From Artocarpus heterophyllus (Eukaryota > Streptophyta > Magnoliopsida > Rosales > Moraceae), in NCBI GenBank assembly GCA_025403435.1, contig CM046344.1, positions 19,139,652-19,203,651 on the forward strand: a DNA stretch of 64,000 nucleotides, written 5' to 3'. The position numbers and the translations under genes are program-made. How positions within the stretch are numbered: the first letter of the stretch is position 1; every line of letters begins with the position of its first letter. Positions 1-12,665 of the stretch are shown here, piece by piece. Below the pieces are notes generated by a model. That model was given only the letters and a program-made list of their open reading frames with translations. It was not told the origin of the DNA and searched no databases.

Positions 1-1083
1 TTTAATTGAGATTTTATTTAAAAAAACAAAAAAAAAAATCTTTGCTACAACACTTATTAATAAAGAGTTTAGGGCTAGTTATTTTATTTTCAATATTTTA
101 AAGGTTAGTATTATTATAAGTAGTGCTAACTGTACTCTCTTTCTCACTATCTTTTACACTCTTTTCATTTACTACCTGATACGTAAAATCTACTATCTTA
201 TTTTTTGTTTAAATACTGATAATAATAATAATAATAATTTAAATTAAATAATAATTTATAATATTAATGGATTTCAAGTGTTAGACAGTGAATGGAGAGA
301 GTGTAAAAGAGAGTAAAAAAGAAAGTGTTGCTATTACTCATCTTTCTTTTTTTTTTTTTTTGGGAATAACAAGAGGTAGTCATTCCATTTGCATTCTTCA
401 TAAAATGCAAGATTCATGCTATAGAATCGAAACAAGAAATTTCACCACTATTTCACAAATAAGTTAAAAGTCAATTTATACATAACTTCATGTGGTTAGG
501 AGAGTTGTTTTGCATTAAGGGATTTAAATCCTTTGTGTATTTTTGTTATCCCAAATGGTATCTAACCAATTATTTTATGATGCTTTGTCTAATAAAAAAA
601 CATATAAAAGTCAATTAAACACTTTTCAAACTTTTTAAATAACTTGTCATAATATGATTAGTTGGACACCATTCGGAACACCAAAAATTGGACAGACAAT
701 TTGAGTCCAGAGATTTTGACTCTCTCTTTGGTGAGAGAGGAATTTTCCCTCTTTGCTCATTTTTAATAGAGATGGTATATAATGGGGTTAGGTCATTGGA
801 TATCAATCCCAAGTTACAAGACGTGTGCACCAACCCTTTTTTGTGCTACCACCCCCATTACTTTGATTACAATTTGGTGTTTCTATAGGTTGGATTGTAT
901 GAAAGTGGAAAAGTTTATAATTTGTGGTTATACAAGTTGAAACATATGAAATTAGGGAAACAAATAACAACTATTGCATGGATGGCTACTAATTTGACTA
1001 TTTATGATGCTCTTTCGCCTTTGCATTTCTATTAACTTGGTCAATTTATTTGCCAGAAGTGATACCATAAATAGCATCAATGC

Positions 1084-1117
<34 letters not shown>
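1084..1117. repeat. ATT microsatellite
   Basis: About ten tandem ATT units. The same array is present in duplicate copy 2 near 21750-21782. Confidence 0.9.
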
Positions 1118-1262
1118 ACTTCCGTAAATGATTTTTGAGGCTTTTATTGCTTTATCTCTTATGCTTACACAAAGATATCATGTTCTATGCTGACAATGAA
1201 GAGCCTGCTTGTATTAGGCTTCCTTTCAATGAGGGAAATGTAAAATTTTTGAAACTTTTTGA

Positions 1263-1510
1263 AAGAAATATCAAATTTTAAAAATATTTGTAGTAAATGT
1301 CAGATTTACAATACAAATAACTTCTTTACTATATAAATAAGAAATATTTATATTGTAAACAAGGAGGTAAATACATTATTGATATCATAAATCCATTTAT
1401 CATGTAAACAAAAATTATTTACATAATAGACAATGGGATAGATAAATTATTTACATCATAAAGTTAACATTTAGTACAAATATTTTAAAATTTGACATTT
1501 ACTACAATTA
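1263..1510. mobile_element. Inverted-repeat MITE-like element, copy 1
   Basis: Imperfect inverted arms of about 33 bp at 1271-1303 and 1463-1495 (left arm begins TCAAATTTTAAAAATATTTG) enclose an AT-rich, non-coding core. A second short inverted segment, TTGTAGTAAATGTCA and its complement, lies at both ends. No target-site duplication was settled and no superfamily is assigned. The element is also present in the other duplicate, so it predates the duplication. Confidence 0.5.
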
Positions 1511-2098
1511 GTATTGATAAAGTGATTCTTACAATTTTTGAACTTATTTATAGGGAATAATTACACAATATTGCTTTGACTTTATGCTCTAGAATTTCAA
1601 GAATTAATTTGCAATAGGGGTAATAATTTCAAAAGATCATCTCCAATCTAAATGCTAATTGTTGACGCCATATTTGGTATCAAAAAATCTGAAAATGACA
1701 TGTTTAATATGTTATTTATATTGTGTTCTAATACATAATGTTGTTGTTGTTATTGTTATTAAGGATATTGTTTAATAAAGATTTATAGTTTCCATTTACA
1801 CTTTTACCTCTAAACATTGTCAATAAACACCATACATAAAGAAACAATTTATATTACCCATTAGGAGTGAATAAAAAAACAGTGAATCCTATTTAACCTA
1901 TCTAACAAAATATGAGATAATTCGAATTCTATGAATCCGAATATAAATAAAATTAACCCACCCAATTAGATTTTTCATTGGCTGAGTTTAGGTTGAGTTT
2001 TTGATAATCTGAATTCATATAATATTTGTTATATGTACTCTAATTTAAATATAATCTTATATTTTATTAATGTTAGAGTGGAGATGCATAGAGTTGGA

Positions 2099-2144
2099 GA
2101 TTGACAATTGTACAACATGTTGATTGACAATTGTACAACATGTT
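2099..2144. repeat. 23-bp tandem duplication private to copy 1
   Basis: Two perfect 23-bp units (2099-2121, 2122-2144), each containing the palindromes ACAATTGT and CAACATGTTG. Copy 2 has a single unit near 22765, so this arose after the segmental duplication, or a unit was lost from copy 2. Confidence 0.85.
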
Positions 2145-3239
2145 GATTGTTGATTGTTATTATTGACTAAAAGGATAATTTGTTGTCTTAGTTTTTATTA
2201 TGGTCTGTTTGTTGGTTTATAGCTTATTTGAACTTGTTTTGCAAACTTTTATGTAGGGGTGAACAAAAAATCGAGAATATGAAGAATTAGATTTAATCCA
2301 CCTAATAAAATCCATGATAATCTAAATTCAAATAAGAATTTGTATTAATCCACCTAATTCGATTTTTCATTGGGTGTGTTTGGGTTGAGTTTTCCATATT
2401 AGAGATAATCTAAACTCACCGACTATAAAATATATGTATTTATATATATTGACATTTTAATACAATCTTATACTTTTTTTCTTTCTTTTTTTTTTTTATA
2501 AAAAAATCTTTATAGTTTATACAACATGTGTCTGGAGAATTGGTTCAAACCAATTGGTTTAAACTTAAATAGTGTAAAGCTCTCTATTGCTACAACATAA
2601 AGTAAAGTGAGCTATAATATAAAACTCTCTATTGCTATAGTGTTGTGAATCAATTTGTTCAAACCAAGGTTGCCAAATACCCTAACAAACTTCTTTGGTT
2701 TCAGACTTCTTTCTCGTTTCTAGTATACACTAGACAACCACTTAAAAAAGGCATTCATTGTCTTGGTTTTAATTATGGTTTGCTTGTTAATTTATGCCTT
2801 ATGTATTTGAGTTTGTTTTGCAAACTTTTATCATATTGGTTTATGATTTTGGGATAATATTAGAACTTGGAACTTTGTGAGACAACTAATATGTGATGAA
2901 TTTTAGTTTTTTCTTCATATATTTCTTATTTTGGTAAATTGTTGGTTTTATTATTTTTAATAATATCCAATCTGATCAATCCACCTAATCCACATGCTAC
3001 TTTTAAAGTTTGGGTTCTTTGAAAGGATTCGATTAAAAATCAATCCACCAGAACTTTAATTAGGAGGGTTGAAAAATCCCAAAAACCCACATAACCCACC
3101 CAATGTTCACAAGCAATCAATCAGGATGAATAAATAAACAAAAATTAAGCTTATTTTTGTACGACTTTATATCTTGCAACTTTGTCACGTTTATGCATTT
3201 TTAGAGGTTTTGACTTAATTATTTTTTTTATCTATTATT

Positions 3240-3860
3240 TGTTTTTGAATAATGATTTCATTAGAAGCGAAAAGAGTCAAAGGCTAGCAAAACAACCAAT
3301 AAAAGAGACTAAGCCACACGCCTAGCAAAAACTAGCAACCATGCACAATGGAGACTTTCACCCATGCAACGCCCTATTCTTCAGGACTGGAAGTGCCCAA
3401 CGTGTCCCACCCATTTGTTTTGCAAGTTTGAACCACAACTTAAATCTTTTTGCTATAGTTCTTTTTTTTCACCAAAATTTAAATTTTCGTTTAAACCTAT
3501 AGACTAAACTTGTCAATAATGTATGAACACAAAATTGTTTCGCCTTTGTGTCTAAATAAACTTGTAGGAGACAAAACATCCTTACTAGTCACTTCCCACA
3601 AGTTGTTGTAAGAGGCGGTCAAAAGCTACAATACCTCCTCGAAGTCCTGATCCACAATCACATTGACAAATTTGCAAGGCCTTGCAACCCTAATAGCCTA
3701 AACACCTACTCCCAAGGGTGAGGGAATAGAGCCTCAGGACCAAAGTTTCATTAAGGATATTTTGGAGATATCATACTCAATGCTGGCTCAAAGGCAAGGT
3801 GACTTAGGCAGTCGCCTAAGGCCTTGAGTTGAGAAGGCCCTATTTTTGTCATTTCGTAAG
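3240..3860 (-). mobile_element. Possible LINE 3' end remnant, copy 1
   Basis: Read on the minus strand, the stretch around 3255-3330 ends in an AATGAAAT-type tail followed by A-rich sequence, the look of a plant L1-type LINE 3' untranslated region. No reverse transcriptase is readable here. The counterpart in copy 2 is about 23885-24503. This is inference from general appearance only. Confidence 0.25.
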
Positions 3861-3867
3861 TAGGTAT

Positions 3868-5807
3868 CTCTAGTAGAAATTGTAGATTACACGACTGTTT
3901 AAAACCGTCGTGGTATGTTCACGACGGCTTAAAAACCGTCGTGTAAACGTCTATGGTGGTACCAATGAGACTTTTTACGATGATTTTTTACCATCATGGA
4001 TTTCTTATTTTGGTGGGGTTATGGGATCTTAGGGCGAGGCTACTATGACGGTTTTCATTAAAAACCGTCATGAAACGCTAAGCTTACATGATGATTTTTA
4101 GGAAAACCGTCATATAAGTTATGCCTTATACGACAGTTTTTATGAAAACCATTATGTAAAGCTCTTATTTCATGACCGTTTCACTAAAAACCATTGCGAA
4201 AAAGTTGGTCTAAAGCTAAAAAAAATAACTAGAATTTCTGGTTTCCCACGAAATGAATGGTCCCGTATTTTCACCATTAATACAATGACCTAATTTCATG
4301 ATCACATAATTATATTGAACTATAAAATTTTTACAAAATTATATATATATATATATATATTTACATTGTAAAGTCATATACTCTTTTCATGCTTGCACAA
4401 CCGTTGATGGATTTTTGGTGTCTAAGTCCATGCATGCTATCATGTGTGAGGTAAAGAAAGAAAAACAAAAATAAATATAATTAACAAAAATAATGAAAAT
4501 AAAATTAATTAACTAAAACACAAACACACAGTCATAGAAGCTTTTCATCAAACATGTGGTGGGCATCACAATAATACTTAGGCATCACAAACACATAAAA
4601 AGTAACCTATTCTCACACCAAAATGCTAAATGTTGTTCAAAGTTCTTTCAAACACCAAATGCATGTAACACATACTAAATGACAAATAACAAATTAATAT
4701 AACTGATATTGAAACTAAAGCTAAAGCTAAATAACACTAAAATAACTAAATAATACTAAGTTTAGAACTAACAATAATGCTAAAACTAAAAGTAATGGTT
4801 TGAAATTTACCAACGACAGTGGAGTGACGAGTCAAACAATGGTGGAGTCGATAGAATGTCAAGAGATGAGGATGAACGGTGGTGAATGGCATCGGGTTTG
4901 TTAGGTGGGTCGTGGAGAGAGTGACAGAGGAATGTCAAAGTCGGTGGAATGCCTTGCGTTTGGGTTCGTCGGTGGCTAGGTCGTGGGGGGAGGAGTTAGA
5001 GAGAGAAAAAGGTTTAAGAGTTAGTGGGTTTGAGTTAGAGAAATTTTGAATAAATAGGAAAGACCATGTCGTTGGCGAGGGATTAAATTTCGATGGGATA
5101 CTAAAAATTTTGAATATGCGGAACATTTCACAACGGTTTTTACTAAAAACCTTCGTGAAAGGTCTGTTTTTATAAAAACCGTCGTGAAAGGCCCCGAGGC
5201 TTCCACGATAATTTTTGTAAAAACTGTAGTGGAAGGCCTTTAACGTGGTTTTTCTTCCATAATGGTTTTTTAAAAAACCATCGTGGAAGGTTTGGATGTT
5301 TGAAATTTTTAGTATGTTGCCAAATTTAAACTTTCATGACGGTTTTTATAAAAACCGTTATGGAAGGTTTGTATATTTGAAATTTTTATTTTCCCGACCA
5401 AATTTAACCTTCGTAAAAGATTAAATTTTGACGGACTACTAAAAATTTCAAACATGCAGAACCTTCCACGATGGTTTTTGCAAAAACCGTCGTGAAAGGT
5501 TAAATTAGGCAAGATACTAAAAATTTCAAACATCCAAACCTTCAATGATAGTTTTTATAAAATCCATCTTGAAAGATTAAATTTCTAAAGATTTTAAAAC
5601 ATTCCATGACGGTTTTTTTAAAAACTGTCGTGAAAGGTTTAATCTTACACAACGGTTTTTTAAAAAACCGTCATGGTAGCTCCCGCCGATACCATGACGG
5701 TTTTTGTCTTCACGGGCGTAACTCGCTGCGTTTTTTTTCCTTATTACGACGGTTTTTGAGAAACGGTCATTAAATAGAGGTCGTATGATCTTGAATTTGT
5801 TGTAGTG
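3868..5807. mobile_element. Non-autonomous CACTA (En/Spm-type) transposon, copy 1
   Basis: The right terminus ends in TTGTTGTAGTG, the complement of CACTACAACAA. The left terminus CTCTAGTAGAAATTGTAG is a decayed version of the family's CACTACAAGAAA start. Both ends are flanked by the 3-bp duplication TAT (3865-3867 and 5808-5810), as expected for this superfamily. Subterminal regions are packed with palindromes built from ACGACGGTTTTT and AAAAACCGTCGT, at least a dozen, able to form stacked hairpins. The core (about 4200-5050) holds no transposase, only short chance reading frames, so the element would need a transposase in trans. It lies about 3 kb upstream of the WRKY gene and predates the duplication. 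Confidence 0.85.
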
Positions 5808-6036
5808 TATGTCACATACGTAAATGTGATATTTATAAAGGCGATCTCATACTCATTTTCTATTAATATTAAACGTCCAAGTATTTAGATTCCTAATGAA
5901 TTATATACACACATGTAATCTTATATGCTTTTAAAATCGAGCCTCTTAACAAACAAACAAAAAATCCTCATGAGCATGTTATATATACACACACGTTTGA
6001 TCTATACAACTTGATAGATACAAATTATATGTAAAA

Positions 6037-6171
6037 AATGACGAGTGAGGGCAGCCTAGTTGGTTGTAAGTCTTCCAACCCCAACCACAAGTTAAGAGTT
6101 CGAGTCACACTGTGCCCCACTTGAATGTGGTGACATTCTCCCTCCCCGTGTATATAAAAAAAAAAAAAAAC
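6037..6171 (+). mobile_element. tRNA-derived SINE, copy 1
   Basis: About 135 bp with a pol III A-box-like segment (GCAGCCTAGTTGGTTGTAAG), a B-box-like segment (GAGTTCGAGTCACAC) about 35 bp downstream, and a 3' run of about 14 A. It is flanked by the 11-bp target duplication TATATGTAAAA at 6026-6036 and 6172-6182. Non-coding and dependent on LINE machinery in trans. Present in both duplicates, so it inserted before the duplication. Confidence 0.85.
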
Positions 6172-6362
6172 TATATGTAAAATAACATCATAATCTGTAT
6201 TTGCAAAAACTTTTCAACATATGCAAACTTTGAAAATTAATATCACTTGGGAATCTTTTGTTCCCTGTAAAACTTTTAATTTAAGATTAAAGTCATACTT
6301 TAAACTAAGATTCATTTCTCGTCTCCAATTATGCAACTTTATTATTATTATTACTACTTAGA

Positions 6363-6500
6363 CCTTGTTTGGGGATCTAATTGGAACCAAAAAAAGTTTG
6401 ATTCAAACTAATTTCACTAGTGCTTTTTCTCACAAAACTTGAATTATTATAGTGTTTTAGGTTTCAATATTTGGTTCAAACTTATGTCTCCTAAAAGACT
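6363..6500. mobile_element. Small MITE-like fold-back, copy 1
   Basis: Starts TTGTTTGGGGATCTAATTGG and ends with an imperfect complement (GGTTCAAACTTATGTCTCC); the core is AT-rich and non-coding. Similar 100-170 bp units with TGTTTGG-like ends occur at 17703, 61165 and perhaps 63780, suggesting a small dispersed family. The ends match poorly, so confidence is modest. The counterpart in copy 2 is near 27017-27155. Confidence 0.35.
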
Positions 6501-7926
6501 TTCATTAATTAGTTTTAAAGTATATCACTAAATCTAGAGAAAATTTTGAGTTTAAAAGAGAAGGAGGGTGTTGTTTGCAAAATATAACTTGCATTATTTA
6601 ATCTTGTTTTTATATACTTGAATGTGAAGAAGAATAATATTATATAAGTATGACATTTTTATAGTCGGTGAATTATATTTGCTTGTATCATTAATTAGTA
6701 AAACACTAATAGGCCTAATTTAAAGTTTTCGCCCAAGGGCTCTAATTGTCTTAAGCTGGCCTTGATCATCCTTATAAATTCATTTGTCCTAGTTTTTCAA
6801 TATATATATAAAGGAGCATTGATTTTGGTGCTATTAGAGATTAAAGAAAACATAAAGCTATGTGGTATGTAATTTCATTATCTAATTAACTTCTTTTTTA
6901 TATTTTCAGCAGTAACCGAAAGTGGACGAAAAACTCACATATAAGGTGAACCATAATAATCCATGTGTTATTGTTTGCATGATTTTTCTTTATATGAATT
7001 TATTTATTGGATAATATAAAATTAAGGTGTTTAATTCTAAACGCTTCCACGTCCCTCCACAACCACCTCTCCTCACACAAACGAACCCAAAGCTCTTACA
7101 AGTTTGGTTTATAGTTTGTTAAAAAGCTTAGAAGGAATATATATATATATATATTATTTCAAATTTGATCATCGAGAGGAGTCACTATATTAATCTCATT
7201 AATCGCACGTGCCGGCATGCCAAGTCCGATCATCTGCCCACCAAAACTTCCTTTTCGTTTTTTATGTTCACAAGTTTAACATATACTCATTAAGATAATT
7301 ATTTCTAACGTGCTTAAGTGCATATACTTTTTTAGCTAAAAAAAAAGTGCATATAATTTCACACGCTTTAGGTAATAGAGAAAAGTAGATTTTCATTTCA
7401 ATAATATAAAGAAAGAGAAAAAAAAAAAAGGAACAAAAAGAAAATAAGAAAGAATAAGAGAGTCAGAATGCAGAGACTTAAAAGCTTACCATTTTGTCAT
7501 ATAAATAATGTGTTATAACCTTATAGAATCATAGCCGTATCACAAAAGGTATGTCTAATAAATGGGACCCAAATGAACCCCACAAATAAAACCCACCATT
7601 GTGAATTTGAGAGAGAGTTGGCGCTGTATCAAGGGCCTAATACATTACTCTTTCAGGTCATTTAGTAGAAAACCCCTTTTTCAAATTGATGATTAGATTG
7701 ATCATGTACAATTTTCTCCCCAATAGGTCATTTGGTTCGTAAAGTACATTATAAATTAACACATGTATATGTATTAATTTCTATATGTAACCCCTCCATA
7801 CGCTTATCGGGTCAATAATACAAGGATTCAACTGCCTAAAAGAATGTAAAAAGACGTTTAATAACAAAGGTAATACTCCTTAAAAGATATTGAGAAAGGT
7901 ACAATTTTTTATGGATTCTTTAGTGG

Positions 7927-7932
7927 TTGACT
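7927..7932 (+). promoter_or_regulatory. W-box upstream of WRKY copy 1
   Basis: TTGACT, the W-box core bound by WRKY proteins, about 970 bp before the start codon. It is also present in copy 2 near 28580. A single hexamer is weak evidence alone; two more lie closer to the gene. Confidence 0.35.
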
Positions 7933-8511
7933 TTTGCATGCTTCTGTTGAAATGGGGCCATGGGTCAGGTCAACGCATCAATTCCATTAAAACAATATAA
8001 CAAGACAAAAACACGCTAATGAATGGAACAACAGAGGAAACAACAAAAGTTTCACTCTTTTTATCTTTTTTTTATTATTATTATTGTTTAAAACTGCGAA
8101 ACTTAGTCAAATATTTAGTGTATTTTTCATACTAAATTTCAATGTTTTGTTAATAGTAGGTTATGATTCTATGAAGTTAAATAAGATTACTCTAAAAGAA
8201 ACAACAAAAGTTTTTTTCTCATTAAAAAAATTACCACTAAAAAAAAGAAAGAAAGAGGGAAAAAAAAAAAAAAAAGAAGCGACAACACATAACATATATA
8301 GCATCTCCTCAGCCCCATTTTTTTGAATGTATAACCCCCTACCTTACACTAACCAATACCTTCTTAGTAACATTTACGTAATCACCTTTGGAATTATTGC
8401 AAAAGGGCAAAAAACCCATCAAAGATAAATGATATATGAGTACAAGGTGGTACCCATTTTTCACGGATAACCAAAATTACCATTCGGCAAGGGAAACAAC
8501 TCTTTGGCAAA

Positions 8512-8592
8512 AGTCAAAGCCAATACATCCAAAACATAAAACCATCGCCTCTTTACTACTCTTTGCATTAAAAGTCAAGAGCCAAACACGTA
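8512..8592. promoter_or_regulatory. Proximal WRKY promoter, copy 1: two W-boxes and a broken G-box
   Basis: AGTCAA (complement of TTGACT) occurs at 8512-8517 and 8573-8578. At 8587-8592 the sequence is CACGTA, where copy 2 has the perfect G-box CACGTG. W-boxes in front of a WRKY gene suggest auto- or cross-regulation, a common arrangement in this family; that is inference. Confidence 0.45.
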
Positions 8593-8599
8593 GACGTGA

Positions 8600-8770
8600 C
8601 AAACTTCCCCCCTCCTCTCCTCTCCTCTCCATCTGCTCCACTCTCTCTCTCCTCCCCTTCATACAAAAAACCAATTGTTGTCTTCTTATCATCTTATATC
8701 ATCATCATCAATATCATCAATTAAAACCTTCTTCTCTCTCTCTCTCTAGCTATAGTTTTCTTCCACTAAA
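8600..8770 (+). promoter_or_regulatory. Pyrimidine-rich leader of WRKY copy 1
   Basis: CT-rich tracts (8605-8660 and 8729-8765) lie 130-300 bp before the ATG. Such tracts are frequent in plant core promoters and 5' untranslated regions, so transcription probably starts in or just upstream of this stretch. The exact start cannot be read from sequence. Confidence 0.45.
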
Positions 8771-8899
8771 CACATTATTACACACACCCCCATATTTTTC
8801 TATTTTTTTATCTCTTCATTATCTTCTAATGCACAAATATTAGTACTAGCAAGCTTAGTTTTGGTTCTTCTTCTTCTTCTTCATTATCGAAATCCTCTA

Positions 8900-11058
8900 A
8901 TGGAGAAAGAAGTAGTAATGGAGACTTGGTCTTCAGATGGTTCCGAAGGAGAAGAGCTTGTGAGAGAGCTTTTAGACGATGTGTCACCCTTGTTTTTGAT
9001 ACAAGCTGAGGATTATAATTCATCAACGGATCTCAAGACCAGTTATAGTAGTACTAATCCTCAAAATGAAGAAGAAGATAATCCTAATAATAATAGCAGA
9101 ATTAGTAATTACAAGCTCAACCCCACCGTTTACTCAGGGCCAACTATTGAAGATATTGAGAATGCTTTGTCGGTGACGTCAAGAAAAATCCAATCCCAAG
9201 AGCTTTCACCTCCTAGGTACATGTTTTATATGTGTGTGTGTGTATCTTCAACTTGATTTATTTCAAATGCTATGTTTTTGTACAAATCCTTGAATTTGTG
9301 GATCTGGGTTTTGTTTGAAACATGGATATGTATAATTAAATTTTTGTTTTTTTTTTTCCTATTTCAGGATTTCTATATTGGAGAGGGGACTAAGTAAGAT
9401 TGAGAACAAATATACACTGAAAATAAAGAGCTGTGGAAATGGGATGGCTGATGATGGCTATAAATGGAGGAAGTATGGGCAGAAGTCCATCAAGAATAGC
9501 CCAAATCCTAGGTACGTTCTACACAAAAATTCTCTCCTTTTTATTTCTTCAAATAACAAAAAAAAACTATTATTCTTTATACGTTCCTTTAAATGAATCA
9601 AATGTTATCTTGATGTATTAAATTCACAAGATTTTTTTTTGCTTGTACTTCTCAATTTTTATATCGAGTATTAGACCTTTTAAATTTTTAAGAAAATAAA
9701 AAGAGATATTTAAGACAGGTTGCATTTGCAAGAGTCCCACAACAATTGCAGAGAAGTATCTTTAATGTTTTCCTAAATTCAAAGCGCTTTTTTTTTTGTC
9801 CTTTTTTTTTCTCTCCCGAAATGTTCTTTCTTTAATATTTGACTCTGTGAATTCAGATTCCCTTATGTATAAAATGGACGTGGGGCACACGTGTTTGTGA
9901 TGAAAACTATAATTTGATGGAAATAGCTTCATAATGATGCACTTATTAGAGACGTAAACCAATCAACTTTGCATTATATAAATGGAGAAAAAGGTTTAGT
10001 ATTCCTAATGCCATTTCCCTCAACCACCAAATTAACTATCTCAACCGTATTATTTTACTCTTTATTTATAAAGATTTTCTTAATCCTCTTCCCTAGTTAC
10101 CTACCTAGCTACAAAGTACTAAAGATTAGGAGTAAGCAAAAAGATATTATCAGCAATAACATATATCTGATCTTTTTACACACTGTTATAAAATAATATT
10201 ACAAAATCTCTGATCTAATCAATTAGGTGACGTTTGATCTAATTACATATTGTCCTAACACAATATAAGACCCCTTTTCTAACCAATAAGTTCAAATTGT
10301 GGTTCATCACCTGTGATAATGGTCACTTTTTTGGCCAAATTTTAATAAACTATTTTTCATTACCTTTTTAGCCAAAAGAGAAAAAAAAAATCCACATCAT
10401 TAGCCTTTTTGGGGATTCTACAACCTTCATAGGTAATGCATGTTGTATCACTCTTTTTTTTTGGTTACAAATATAATGGTTGAAAAATAGATGCTCATGG
10501 GCATTTTTTTCGATTCCTTGCCTAAGCTTTTATTTTGACGATGGTTGGAAAATCAGGAGCTACTACAGGTGCACAAGCCCAAGGTGCAGTGCAAAGAAGC
10601 AAGTGGAGAGGTCCGGAGATGACCCAGACACACTCATCATCACGTATGAAGGGCTCCACCTGCACTTCACTTATCCATTTTTCATTTTGAACCAGACCGA
10701 AGATGCCAATCTACCAATCAAGAGGCCCAAGAAGTACTCCTCGGGGTTAGAGGCCCAAGACCATGAAGCCCAACAAACACCAGAGACCCAAGAAAACCCA
10801 CGAATTTTGGACCTAACGCGCCATGATTCAGGCAGTGCTTTAATGGCCTACAATATTGAAGAACAGGCCCAAGAAGAAAGAGGCTCACAAGGGCTACTGC
10901 AAGACGTAGTACCATTGATGATTCTGAATCCTTCAAGCAGTACGTCGTCGCTGTCCTCTTGTTCACCTCCAAGTCCAAACTCATCTTCTTCACTTTCCTG
11001 GCCTCCAAATCATTACACTCCTTATTTTGATATTGGTATAAATTCAACCATTAGGTGA
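8900..11058 (+). CDS. WRKY49: WRKY transcription factor, WRKY49-like (copy 1)
   Basis: Nuclear DNA-binding regulator that recognises W-boxes. Three exons: 8900-9216, 9368-9511 and 10557-11058, with GT-AG introns of 151 and 1045 bp, giving 320 residues. The second intron splits the Arg codon after PNP, the conserved intron site of most WRKY groups. Residues 1-30 are acidic and include [16 protein letters not shown] is at 139-145, followed by a zinc finger C159-x4-C164-x23-H188-x-H190. The following HFTYPFF and the spacing fit group II and the WRKY49 type, remembered from Arabidopsis. A Ser/Pro-rich tail (about 275-310) may be an activation region. I chose the ATG at 8900 over an in-frame one at 8861 because the family starts with an acidic segment. 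No breaks. The second copy starts at 29563. Confidence 0.85.
9961..10410. other. Near-identical intron tract shared with copy 2
   Basis: Within intron 2, about 450 bp match copy 2 (30637-31085) with one substitution and one A-run length change, although exon 3 immediately after differs by about 5%. A 75-codon reading frame spanning 9969-10196 is kept in both copies only because the DNA is nearly identical. It has no recognisable domain and I do not regard it as a gene. Confidence 0.8.
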
Positions 11059-11539
11059 ATTCTTATATTAATGTAGGTTGAAACTTGAAATCCAATAATC
11101 CTTGGTTAGTGTTTTGTTTCTATATTTAGATAATTGCGAACTATACAATATGTGCAACAATGCTATGTAATGTTCCTAGCCAAAACAAATAATGATGCTA
11201 GTATATTGTTTAACCTCATGTAGATTTTGTTTGTAAAACGAGGAAGCAAAGGCATATTTTATTATGATTTTTATTTTTATTTTTATTTAATTATTTTTGT
11301 TAAATAACAAACTTAATTCATAGAAGCTCATCACAAATGAGGGTCACCATATTACGAACTCCCCTAGTAAAAAAGAGAGGTTGTTTACACAAATACCACA
11401 AAAATAAAGTTTAGATTAATTTGGTACATTACATATAGTATTCTAAATATACACCATATAGAAGAGTTTGATGAAATGAGGTTGAAGAAGGTACTTAGAG
11501 AGATATTAAAAGGTGACATGCATTGCAATTCTTTTTGGG

Positions 11540-12665
11540 TTGTGGCAGTTATCAACCCAGCCCAAGAAGGATGACATTTAGCATAAGAAGCTCAAAAAAG
11601 AGCCACATATAGAAAGTTCTACCAATTAGACGAAGCATCAACCACTCAGTTGACTTTTCTAGGCAAAAGAGAAAAGATAGCACCAACACATCCTAGTCTT
11701 GATATCATAGAACATGTCACTAAGCATCGAATAGGTTGGGTCTTGCCCTGCGTTTAGAGCTTGCACTGCCACCTTTGAGACATATACCTCGACAAACGGC
11801 CAAGTAATGTAACTTTTAGAGTTTTTATCATTTTACTACTTTGTATTTAAAGAAAACATTATAATGGTGTTCTGTTGTTTAAAAAATATTAAAATAATAC
11901 CCCATAGTTTTTGAAAATATCATTTTGACACTTTGAGTCTATTTTTTGTGACATGAAATTTTTAACTTAATATTAAAATATTACATAAATAATGCCAAAA
12001 ATTGAATAAGTCTTTATATATACTTTTCTGTGATGAATTTTGTTTAATGTTTTGTTTTGATATTCTATTATAGTTTTATAAAATTAATTGTGATTCATTA
12101 ATAAAATGGTAAGTTAGAAATTTCACATTAAAAAACATAAATCCAAGATATCAAAATAATATTCTTGAAAACTAAAAAGTATCATTTTGATATCTCCAAA
12201 TAACAGAGTGCCAATATGATATTTATCTAAAACACAAGGCATCGAAATGATAATATCCCTAACTTTTAATACTCAATGCTCTGTCTAGATAAGCGTTATA
12301 TCATCAGCTTAGGAAAGTAACTTGGCCTTCCAACTCACCAATCGCTTTTAAATATTTCTCGTTTTGAATATGAAAATCCTAGATTCTATGGGAGTTCAAG
12401 AAAGAAGATTTCCTGAAAATATTTGCTTCTCCAAAAGCTTTATCCATGCCTAACCTGATCAATAAGTCGCGTAGTTTCATTTTCGACAAAGAAAAAGGAA
12501 GTGAAAAGCATATCGGATTTGTCCGCGCTCACATGTTGGCCAGATCATCGCTCATAATCCTTGATGCATGTGAGCATAACTTCAATATCCATCATTGTAG
12601 CATGACAAACACGTGAGGGTATCATCTATAAACATGGCATGAGTGATTAGAGAATTTTTTATTCA
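11540..12665 (-). pseudogene. Decayed L1-type LINE fragment (RT and RNase H pieces), copy 1
   Basis: Read on the minus strand, 12665-12400 gives the motif AMFIDDTL, matching the FADD-box region of plant LINE reverse transcriptases. After a frame change it gives an IKDYER, SGQ, ADKS series typical of the segment just after that box. Further along, about 11700-11545 gives FSLLPRKVN, VVDASSNW, resembling the end of the LINE-encoded RNase H domain. The sequence between is mostly lost. Many stops and frameshifts make it non-functional. It is present in both duplicates. Confidence 0.55.

Noticed and set aside
4935..5545. Three short minus-strand ORFs in the CACTA element as transposase pieces
   Set aside because: They run through the AAAAACCGTCGT fold-backs and repeat the same residues. 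No transposase motif.
6050..6115. A functional tRNA gene
   Set aside because: Pol III boxes are present but no full cloverleaf or anticodon arm can be drawn, and the poly-A tail with target duplications identifies a SINE.
9969..10196. Identical 75-codon reading frame in intron 2 of both WRKY copies as a small gene
   Set aside because: The surrounding 450 bp is just as conserved, so the frame is kept by DNA identity, not selection on a protein. No domain or start context supports it.
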